64,000 nucleotides of DNA. Source: Collinsella intestinalis DSM 13280 (GTDB lineage Bacteria > Actinomycetota > Coriobacteriia > Coriobacteriales > Coriobacteriaceae). The translations under genes and the position numbers were made by a program. The notes beneath the pieces were generated by a model. That model saw only the letters and a list, made by a program, of their open reading frames with translations, was not told the origin of the DNA and searched no databases. This document shows positions 51,985 through 59,329 of the stretch, piece by piece. The DNA is taken from NCBI RefSeq assembly GCF_000156175.1, contig NZ_GG692710.1, positions 1,189,767-1,253,766 of the forward strand, read 5' to 3'. Numbering within the stretch: position 1 is the stretch's first letter; each line of letters opens with the position of its first letter.

Positions 51985-53328
51985 TTAGAAGCTCAGCTGC
52001 TCAAGACGATCGAACAGGACGTCGCGGCGAGTGAGGAAGTCCCACGGGTCGAAGATCTCGTCGAGCGTCTCGGGCGTCACGGTGCACTCGGGATCGGCCT
52101 CCAGGCGAGCGCGCAGATCCAGGCCATCCACGGCGGCGTGAACGTCATCCCACACGGCCATAGAGTTGCGCTGCACGATCTTGTACGCATCCTCGCGCGA
52201 AATGCCCGTATCGACCAGGGCGAGCAGCACCTTGGAGGAATAGATCAGGCCGCGCGTGAGATCGAGATTGGCCTTCATGCGAGCGGGATACAGGATGAGA
52301 CCGTCCACGATGCGGATGAGGCAGGTAAGCATGTGGTCGAGTGCCATGAAGCTGTCCGCCTGGGCAACACGCTCGGCGGAGCTGTGCGAGATGTCGCGCT
52401 CATGCCACAGCGCGACGTTATCGAACGCGACCTGGGCGTTGGCCTTCACGACGCGGGAGAGGCCACAGACCTTCTCAAGCGTAATGGGATTGCGCTTGTG
52501 CGGCATAGCCGAGCTGCCCTTCTGGCCCTTGCGGAACGGCTCCTCCACCTCGAGGGTGTCGGTCTTCTGGAGGCTGCGGATCTCGGTAGCGATACGGTCG
52601 CAAGTCGCAGCGGTAGTGGCGAGCACGCCGGCCAGGTACGCATGGTGATCGCGAGAGATAACCTGGGTGGACAGAGGGTCGTGTGCCAGACCGAGATGCT
52701 CGCAGACATACTCCTCGACGAACGGGTCGATGGAGCTGTAGGTGCCAACCGCTCCGGAGATGGCTCCAAAGGCGACGTTCTTGCGGGCGTCCACCAGGCG
52801 GTCGAGGTCACGCTTAAGCTCCCAGGCCCAGCTGCCGAACTTCATACCGAAGGTCATGGGCTCGGCGTGGATGCCGTGGGTACGGCCCACGCACAGGGTG
52901 TTGCGCTCCTCGAACGCGCGGCGGCGGCAGATCTCTCCGAGCTTGCGCACATCCTCGATGATGATGTCGGTCGCCTGGACGAGCTGGTAGCACAGGGCGG
53001 TGTCACCCAGGTCGGAGCTGGTCATGCCGTAGTGGACCCAGCGGCTGGGCTTGGGCTCGCCCTGCGGGACCTCGGCGTCGATGTGCTCGCCCATGTTGGT
53101 GAGGAAGGCGATGACGTCATGATGGGTGACTGCCTCGATAGCGTCGACCTCGGCCCTATCGAACCCGGCGTGCTCACGAATCCAGGCAGCATCCTCTTTG
53201 GTGATGCCGCACTGGCCGAGTTCGGCCTGGGCCTCACAGGCGAGCACCTCGATCTCCTGCCAAACGGCGTACTTGTTCTCGAGCGAGAAAATGTGGGCCA
53301 TCTCAGGACGGGTGTAGCGATCAATCAT
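51985..53328 (-). CDS. purB: Adenylosuccinate lyase (PurB)
   Basis: 447 aa; acts twice in purine synthesis (SAICAR to AICAR, adenylosuccinate to AMP). Fumarase/aspartase fold with MIDRYTRPEMAHIFSLENKYAVW at the start, HYGMTSSDLGDTA, VGRTHGIHAEPMTFG (catalytic His), TLEVEEPFRKGQKGSSAMPHKRNPI (flexible signature loop with the catalytic Ser) and DISHSSAER. ATG 53328 is chosen: AAGGAG lies 8 nt upstream and it matches the family start. It stands downstream of the tRNA-Gly terminator. Confidence 0.97.
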   Translation of the reverse strand: MIDRYTRPEMAHIFSLENKYAVWQEIEVLACEAQAELGQCGITKEDAAWIREHAGFDRAEVDAIEAVTHHDVIAFLTNMGEHIDAEVPQGEPKPSRWVHYGMTSSDLGDTALCYQLVQATDIIIEDVRKLGEICRRRAFEERNTLCVGRTHGIHAEPMTFGMKFGSWAWELKRDLDRLVDARKNVAFGAISGAVGTYSSIDPFVEEYVCEHLGLAHDPLSTQVISRDHHAYLAGVLATTAATCDRIATEIRSLQKTDTLEVEEPFRKGQKGSSAMPHKRNPITLEKVCGLSRVVKANAQVAFDNVALWHERDISHSSAERVAQADSFMALDHMLTCLIRIVDGLILYPARMKANLDLTRGLIYSSKVLLALVDTGISREDAYKIVQRNSMAVWDDVHAAVDGLDLRARLEADPECTVTPETLDEIFDPWDFLTRRDVLFDRLEQLSF

Positions 53329-53347
53329 GACGAGGGCTCCTTTCATG

Positions 53348-53384
53348 AAAAGAGCCCGACACCTCCACGGTACCGGGCTCTTTT
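53348..53384 (-). terminator. Terminator between tRNA-Gly and purB
   Basis: AAAAGAGCCCGG / CCGGGCTCTTTT-type stem (slightly offset) followed by TTTTC on the minus strand, directly past the tRNA 3' end. It reaches to within 20 nt of the purB start. Confidence 0.88.
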
Positions 53385-53392
53385 GGCTTCAA

Positions 53393-53467
53393 TGGAGCGG
53401 GTAACGGGACTCGAACCCGCGAATGTCAGCTTGGGAAGCTGATGCCTTACCACTTGGCGATACCCGC
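53393..53467 (-). tRNA. tRNA-Gly (anticodon CCC)
   Basis: 75 nt with encoded CCA. Acceptor GCGGGTA / TACCCGC with discriminator T; D-arm GCCAAGTGGTAAGGC; anticodon loop TTCCCAA gives CCC; T-loop GGTTCGAGTCC. Reads GGG. Confidence 0.96.
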
Positions 53468-53752
53468 GTGCGATTAATCCTACCACGCGCACTCCCGCAC
53501 AGGCAACCGACGTCTTTGCGCTCTTTCTTTGAATGAAAACAGGCAAAAACGAAGGCCCTGTGAACTGCTCACCGCATGGCGTCGTCTTGAGCTGGGGGAC
53601 GGCACGAATGGTCAGTTTTTCTCAGCTTCTTACCAAAGCGACGACAGACGAATCGAGATGCTCTCGGAATTTCGCATCGTAGCATCGCCCCACGGGCAAC
53701 GCACCACAAACACAGCCGCCCGCGTTCAACCACGAGACCACGGGAGGGCACG

Positions 53753-56700
53753 ATGATCGACAAGAGGAAGAAACCGACACGCGGGCTGATCGGAGGTGGA
53801 AACGCCAAAAAGGGACGTACGGCAACCGAAGGAGCCGCGGCGCGGCGGGCGCGCGGGCGACGACGGACTTATCCCCTGCCGGGCGCGACACTCAACGCTA
53901 GAGCTCGTACCATTCTCATATTCATCCTCATATCTGCAGCATTTTGCGCGCTCTCAGGTCTCATGGGACCCTGGTCGCGCAGCGCGTTCGCCGCAGATGG
54001 CTACACGCATACATTCCCCAACGGCAATACGGTTGAGGTGCATCCCGACGGGACGGTCACGGGCACCTGTGTGATGTCGGGCAACGCCGTTGTGGGGGGC
54101 AAATTCAGCGGAAAGGTCACCATGCCGGACGGCGCGACGTACCCCGCACTCTGTTACGAAGTGGTCATCGGGGTGCCGAATCACAGCCTGTACCCGGGTC
54201 CCTGCGACGGCTCATATCCTTTTGAGGCAAAGCGAAACCCAAACGGCACGTACTTTGTATTGATCAAAAGCCAAAACGCAGCAGCGGGTGCACCGGGCAC
54301 CGTGCCAAGCACCTATCCTTACCAGCGCTGCTGCACCAGAGAATGGAAGCTCGTACTCGATGTGAACGTCGAGTTCTCTAAGCGCTCCGAGACGCCGAGC
54401 CTGACTGACGGCAACTCGGCATACACACTGAGCGAGGCCTCCTTCGACATATACGACGCCGCGGATGAGCGCAAGGTCACCTCCATCACCATGGACGCCG
54501 GCGGCAAGGCCCGCTGCAAGCTCGCCCCTAACAAGAACTATTACGCCGTGGAAACCAAGGCGCCACAGGGCTACAAGCTGCATCAGGGCCGCATCCCGTT
54601 CCATGTGGACCCCAAGGGAATCGCGATTGTATTCGAGGACGCGCCGGGGACCGTCTCCCTCACCGTTCGCAAACAAGATGCCGCCACCGGCGGCGGAGCA
54701 CAGAGGGGCCTCTCCCTAAAGGGCGCCCAATACGAAGTGACCTCCTTGTCGACCCAGGGATGGAAAACGCATATGACAACGGATGAACGCGGCGTCGCCA
54801 CGGCGACGAACATCCCTCTGGGCCGTATCTCCGTGGTTGAGACAAAGGCACCCGAAGGCTATCGGCTCGATCCTACCGTGCATACCTACGAGGTGAACGG
54901 CGGCCAGCTTGGGACATCGGGCGTGTTCGAACTCTCACCCAAAGAAGGTTACGGCGAAGTGCCCCGGGCATTCGATATCGAGGTGGTGAAATACCTCGAA
55001 AATGGCAACGAGGGCTCCGGATTGCAAAAGCCGGGTGCCAAAGTACGCTTTGACATCATCTCAAACTCGACCGGCAAAACCGTCGGCTCCATCACGACCG
55101 ACGACCGCGGAAGAGCGTCGAGCGCGGGCAGGTGGTTCGGTGAGGGATCGCGCATCGACGGCATCAAGGGCGCCATCCCCTACGACCGAAAAGGATATAC
55201 CGTCCACGAGGACCCCGACAGCACGCCCGCGGGCTATCAACCATGCCCCGATTGGGTCATTGGGACCGACCAGATGGTAGACGGAAGCACGTTGCACTAC
55301 ATCGTCGACAATGACTTTGTCGGATCGCGGGTGCAAATCGTGAAATGCGACGCCGCCAGCGGTCAGCCCATCCCACTCGAAGGGTTCGCGTTTCAGGTGC
55401 TCGACAAGCACAAGAAACCGATATCCCAGGAGGTTTGGCATCCCAATCATGCGGTGATGGACACTTTCACCACCGACGCCACGGGATGTGTTACGTTGCC
55501 CGAGCCGCTCGAACCGGGAACCTATTACATCCGGGAAACGAAAGCCGTGAAACCCTATCTGATCAACGGGGACGAAATCGAATTCGACATTGCCGACGAC
55601 GCCGAAACGCAACCGCTGACCGTCGTGCGCATTTCAGACGAACGAGCGACGGGATCGGCGTCAATCGTTAAGCGCTGCGCCGATGACGCCTGCCCATGGT
55701 GCGAGGAGGGAAACGCAATCGAAGGCGCACGCTTTATCGTGGTAGCCATGGAAGACATCGTGAACCCGAGTGGCTCCGTCGATATGCCCAAGGGTGCGAC
55801 GGTCGAGCTCGACCCCACCGACGAAAGCGGTGTGGCCTGTATCGATGGGTTGCCGCTCGGCAGCGGGAACGCTCGATATGCGTTCGTCGAGGTCGAAGCG
55901 GCGCCGGGACACATTCTCGACCCCACCCCCATACCCTTCACCCTGAGCTGGGTCAACGCGGAAACACCCGTGGTCGACATCGAAGTGACGCATTGGAACG
56001 CCCCCACCGAAACCGTCATACACAAGACCGACGCGTCGACGGGAACGCCCCTGGCCGGAGCATCATTCGATGTCTGGCCTCGGGAACTCGAATTCAAGCA
56101 GCAGATTGAGCCCGAGCGGATGGCCGACGATGGGAATCTGGGGTCGCTGCTGATCACGAACTGCATCGGCGCTCGCGACTGGGAGAACGTCGAGATCCGG
56201 CTTGACCAAAAGGTCGACTACGCACTTGCCAGAGCATCAATCCCCGTCGGCTACTCCTTACATCTCACCCGAATTACTGACAGCGGCGAAAAGGAGGTTA
56301 GGACCCCTGAACCCGATGTGACGCGGAGCGCCGAGCGCGTAACGCTCGGCGATACGGACGATATGCTGGCACCCGGCACGTATCGAATCGAGCTGCTTGA
56401 TGCAGATGGGGCGGCCGTACACGCCGACAACGAAAAGGAACTCCGCATCGAAGCGGGCACGTCACACCTCATCGCCTACACTCCGGGCATATTCGGTATG
56501 AAGGGCAGGGTTTCCATCGAAACGAGAGATATCGAACTCGAATCATATGAGACCGACGACTTTGACCTGGATGGTGACCTGGCCATCATCAGAGACGTTA
56601 AACCGGGATCGTATCGGCTAAGCACAACATCGACCAGCGATGAGAAGCTGAGCGCAAAAACGGATGTGGAGCTTGCTTTCGGCGAACCGGCCCATGTGCA

Positions 56701-58387
56701 ATGGCGTGAGTCCCAGCTCTATCGCACGGATCACACACTCGTACCATATGCCAAGAAATATCTGGATGCGGCGTTTTCCCGTGCGAGCATATCAACGGTG
56801 ACAGACGAACATGGAGACATAGTCCTAACGCACCTTCCGATGTTGCCGCATGAACTCGACGCGCTCTTCAACCTGATTGCGCTCAAAGAGCAGCAGGATC
56901 AGCCCCGGCATATGGCTGAACCGAGCACCCGTGAGGCCGGGGAGAAACCGTTGACCTGGTGCGTTCAGGAAATGCACGCGCCCGCCGGATACGTTGCCAA
57001 CAGAGAGGTTCACACATACACAACTCAAGTCCTACCGAACGAGGAGGGGGTCGCATCCCGGCGCATCGACATTGCCAATGACTACACCAAAGTCGAGATC
57101 ACGAAGCGGGCATCTGAAACCGAGGAACCGCTTGCGGGTGCACTGCTCGAACTCACGGACGGAGAGGGCAACGTTATCGAAAGTTGGACAAGCACAACGG
57201 AGGCCCATCGTATCGAACGGCTCGAACCGGGATCCTACACGCTGACAGAACTCAGGTCTCCCCACACACATGAGCCGGCCGCGGCGCTCACGTTCAACGT
57301 GAAACCAACGACGGGCATCCAGATGGTCTCGCTCCACGACAGGCCGATTAGCGTATCGGGCAAAATCGATAAACGTCAGGAGATTGCGAAACCCGTTGCC
57401 CCGGACGCGGAAGCGGATGGAGATGGCCTCAGTCGCGCGAAGGTTCGGGAAAGCGAAGACGGTTCGTTCTCGTACGCTCTCGACTATCGAAATGACAGTT
57501 CGAGCTGGGTGGATGAGTTCACCGTTGAAGACAATCTCAATGCAGCCAAAAGCGGCATGGCTGAGCTGACGGGCATCACGACCGGGCAGGCGCATGGCGA
57601 TTACGACGGGAGGCTGAACGTTTGGTATCGCACGAACCTCGACCGAGAAGACGACGCGGAGGAAGAGAACGCCAATGCAACGCTTGCAGATGGGCACGTG
57701 AACCCTTGGCTTGGCGATGCGGCAGTTGCGAACATCGTCGGCGCAGATGGTCGAGTGAAGGACTATGGGGGCTGGAGACTGTGGAAGGAGGGGGTCTCGG
57801 CCACTGAGAGCACCTTCTTGTCCGCCTCCGACCTGCCCCTTGAATCGGGCGAGGCCATCACCGACATCCGTCTCGAGTACGGGTGTGTGAACAAGGACTT
57901 TACGTCGAGACCGAGCCAATGGGATGGCGCGGACATCAAACATCCGCATGACGATTGGAACCCCGTTCCCCCAACACATGGGAAAAAGCAGAATGCAGAC
58001 GGGGAGTCGACAGACGTATATGCGCCAACGCTGATCCATATGCGCGCGCTGCCCGCGTACACCGGCGGCAGTTCGATAGACAACCGCGCTCATGTTTCGC
58101 TCTACCGCAATGGAGGTGGTGAAGGCCTTGAAGCGCGCGACAGCGACACCGTCCATCAAGAGGCGGCAAAGGTACAGGCACATCCAATCATCAGCCTCGA
58201 TCAGACAGGAGCCGCCCCTTTGCTCAGAACTGCAGTTGGCCTCTCCATCGCAAGCATCGTCGCCGCAGGATACGCATGGCAACGAAAGCGCTGGCGAAGC
58301 GGTCGAACGGCGAGTTCTGCTGGCTTGCGTCCTAAGCGCGATTGCGGGCGCGGGACTCTCTGCAGCCGAATCACTCGCATCCGCTGA
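53753..58387 (+). CDS. Giant SpaA/Cna-B repeat surface protein with LDQTG sorting signal
   Basis: 1544 aa. A long basic N-terminus (KRKKPTRGLIGGGNAKKGR...) precedes the export helix (about 53-80, cleavage near AFAADG). An N-terminal Cys-containing domain is followed by at least six SpaA/Cna-B type modules, recognised by their closing ETKAP-like strands: VETKAPQGYKL, VETKAPEGYRL, IRETKAVKPYLI, VEVEAAPGHIL, VQEMHAPAGYVA, LTELRSP. The Glu of these motifs normally catalyses Lys-Asn isopeptide bonds. The sorting signal is LDQTG (1482-1486), then a hydrophobic helix and WQRKRWR, followed by an unusual 30-residue extension that overlaps the sortase gene. Likely a fibrillar adhesin or pilus-type protein. 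GGGAGGG stands 5 nt before ATG 53753. Confidence 0.9.
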   Translation: MIDKRKKPTRGLIGGGNAKKGRTATEGAAARRARGRRRTYPLPGATLNARARTILIFILISAAFCALSGLMGPWSRSAFAADGYTHTFPNGNTVEVHPDGTVTGTCVMSGNAVVGGKFSGKVTMPDGATYPALCYEVVIGVPNHSLYPGPCDGSYPFEAKRNPNGTYFVLIKSQNAAAGAPGTVPSTYPYQRCCTREWKLVLDVNVEFSKRSETPSLTDGNSAYTLSEASFDIYDAADERKVTSITMDAGGKARCKLAPNKNYYAVETKAPQGYKLHQGRIPFHVDPKGIAIVFEDAPGTVSLTVRKQDAATGGGAQRGLSLKGAQYEVTSLSTQGWKTHMTTDERGVATATNIPLGRISVVETKAPEGYRLDPTVHTYEVNGGQLGTSGVFELSPKEGYGEVPRAFDIEVVKYLENGNEGSGLQKPGAKVRFDIISNSTGKTVGSITTDDRGRASSAGRWFGEGSRIDGIKGAIPYDRKGYTVHEDPDSTPAGYQPCPDWVIGTDQMVDGSTLHYIVDNDFVGSRVQIVKCDAASGQPIPLEGFAFQVLDKHKKPISQEVWHPNHAVMDTFTTDATGCVTLPEPLEPGTYYIRETKAVKPYLINGDEIEFDIADDAETQPLTVVRISDERATGSASIVKRCADDACPWCEEGNAIEGARFIVVAMEDIVNPSGSVDMPKGATVELDPTDESGVACIDGLPLGSGNARYAFVEVEAAPGHILDPTPIPFTLSWVNAETPVVDIEVTHWNAPTETVIHKTDASTGTPLAGASFDVWPRELEFKQQIEPERMADDGNLGSLLITNCIGARDWENVEIRLDQKVDYALARASIPVGYSLHLTRITDSGEKEVRTPEPDVTRSAERVTLGDTDDMLAPGTYRIELLDADGAAVHADNEKELRIEAGTSHLIAYTPGIFGMKGRVSIETRDIELESYETDDFDLDGDLAIIRDVKPGSYRLSTTSTSDEKLSAKTDVELAFGEPAHVQWRESQLYRTDHTLVPYAKKYLDAAFSRASISTVTDEHGDIVLTHLPMLPHELDALFNLIALKEQQDQPRHMAEPSTREAGEKPLTWCVQEMHAPAGYVANREVHTYTTQVLPNEEGVASRRIDIANDYTKVEITKRASETEEPLAGALLELTDGEGNVIESWTSTTEAHRIERLEPGSYTLTELRSPHTHEPAAALTFNVKPTTGIQMVSLHDRPISVSGKIDKRQEIAKPVAPDAEADGDGLSRAKVRESEDGSFSYALDYRNDSSSWVDEFTVEDNLNAAKSGMAELTGITTGQAHGDYDGRLNVWYRTNLDREDDAEEENANATLADGHVNPWLGDAAVANIVGADGRVKDYGGWRLWKEGVSATESTFLSASDLPLESGEAITDIRLEYGCVNKDFTSRPSQWDGADIKHPHDDWNPVPPTHGKKQNADGESTDVYAPTLIHMRALPAYTGGSSIDNRAHVSLYRNGGGEGLEARDSDTVHQEAAKVQAHPIISLDQTGAAPLLRTAVGLSIASIVAAGYAWQRKRWRSGRTASSAGLRPKRDCGRGTLCSRITRIR

Positions 58388-59027
58388 ATGGAAGACGAGA
58401 GACCTGCGTGAAAGAATTCGGTTTCTGCCAAAGTCTAAGGAGAGAGGATGCGCCGAGCTGGATTGGAGGTCCCTTGCTCAAATCAACTCCGAAATCGTGG
58501 GTTGGATCACGGTTTCGGGAACAAGCATCGACTTGCCCGTTGCCCTGCCGTCAAAGAACAAGGCGCGCGATTGGTACCTCGATCACGACGCATGGGGGAA
58601 GCGCAGCGAACTCGGCTGCCCCTACCTTGACGTGAGATGCAAGGAACGAGGGGCGCACCTGCTCGTGTTCGGGCACAGACTTGGCCGATCGCGCCACATG
58701 TTCACCGAGCTCGCAGGAACTCATGAGCAATCCACCTTCGATGCAATCGGAAACGCAACCTGGAATAGCCGCGCGGGAAGCGAGGTATTCGAACCGGTTC
58801 TCTCGCTTGTTGTCGACAAAGACGACGCCCTCATACAACGGTTCGAATTCGATTCGCCTTCGGAGCTGCGAGACTGGTTGACCGAGTTGCTGGCCCGCTC
58901 CGCCGCGCATACAGGAAACGCGTCCGACATCGCTCTGGAAGCTCGACGGGCTCTCACTCTTGTGACATGTGCGGAGGCACGGCGCGGCGGGCGGCGACGG
59001 ACCCTTATTGTGTTTGCCACTCGATAA
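58092..59027 (+). CDS. Class B sortase
   Basis: Up to 311 aa. A membrane anchor (VLLACVLSAIAGAGLSAAESLA) followed by a class B sortase catalytic domain: INSEIVGWITVSGTSIDLPVA, WYLDHDAWGKRSELGCPYLD, the catalytic His in LLVFGHRLG, catalytic Cys in TLVTCAEA and Arg in RRRTLIVFATR. The first 295 nt overlap the end of the adhesin gene in another frame. No start codon has a good ribosome binding site: ATG 58092, ATG 58110 and a TTG near 58236 are candidates, and the domain needs only about residues 75 onward. Position suggests it anchors or polymerises the LDQTG protein upstream. Confidence 0.88.
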   Translation: MFRSTAMEVVKALKRATATPSIKRRQRYRHIQSSASIRQEPPLCSELQLASPSQASSPQDTHGNESAGEAVERRVLLACVLSAIAGAGLSAAESLASAEWKTRDLRERIRFLPKSKERGCAELDWRSLAQINSEIVGWITVSGTSIDLPVALPSKNKARDWYLDHDAWGKRSELGCPYLDVRCKERGAHLLVFGHRLGRSRHMFTELAGTHEQSTFDAIGNATWNSRAGSEVFEPVLSLVVDKDDALIQRFEFDSPSELRDWLTELLARSAAHTGNASDIALEARRALTLVTCAEARRGGRRRTLIVFATR

Positions 59028-59054
59028 GGTATTGCGAACGGCCCCCCGATGCAA

Positions 59055-59081
59055 CGAACCCCGGGGTTTCCCCGGGGTTCG
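59055..59081. terminator. Hairpin between convergent genes
   Basis: CGAACCCCGGGG / CCCCGGGGTTCG perfect stem with a 3-nt loop. No T tract on either strand, so it is a probable but atypical terminator for the sortase gene (+) and the small membrane protein gene (-). Confidence 0.6.
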
Positions 59082-59099
59082 CCCTTCGATGATTCGATG

Positions 59100-59306
59100 T
59101 CAGTCCCTCGAGGCGGCTCGCGTTTCGAAATCGATTTCGTCCAGCTCTTCGCCCTTCTGCTGTTCAGCTTCGACACGTTCGGCACGGATGCTCTCGGGCG
59201 TCGACCATATGCCGCCCAAAAAGAACGAGAGACCCAGACCGAGCAGAACGGCAACGGTGGCCCCTATGAGATATTGGACCCAATGTTCCTTGATGAACTG
59301 AATCAC
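59100..59306 (-). CDS. Small single-span membrane protein
   Basis: 68 aa. One membrane helix (VQYLIGATVAVLLGLGLSFFLGGIW, about 10-34) and an acidic C-terminal tail (AERVEAEQQKGEELDEIDFETRAASRD). Starts with GTG 59306 after a GGGGGA sequence. It lies 23 nt downstream of the M28-like membrane protein gene on the same strand and is probably co-transcribed with it. No family recognised. Confidence 0.65.
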   Translation of the reverse strand: MIQFIKEHWVQYLIGATVAVLLGLGLSFFLGGIWSTPESIRAERVEAEQQKGEELDEIDFETRAASRD

Positions 59307-59329
59307 ACGTCCCCCTCAGGCATAAACCG

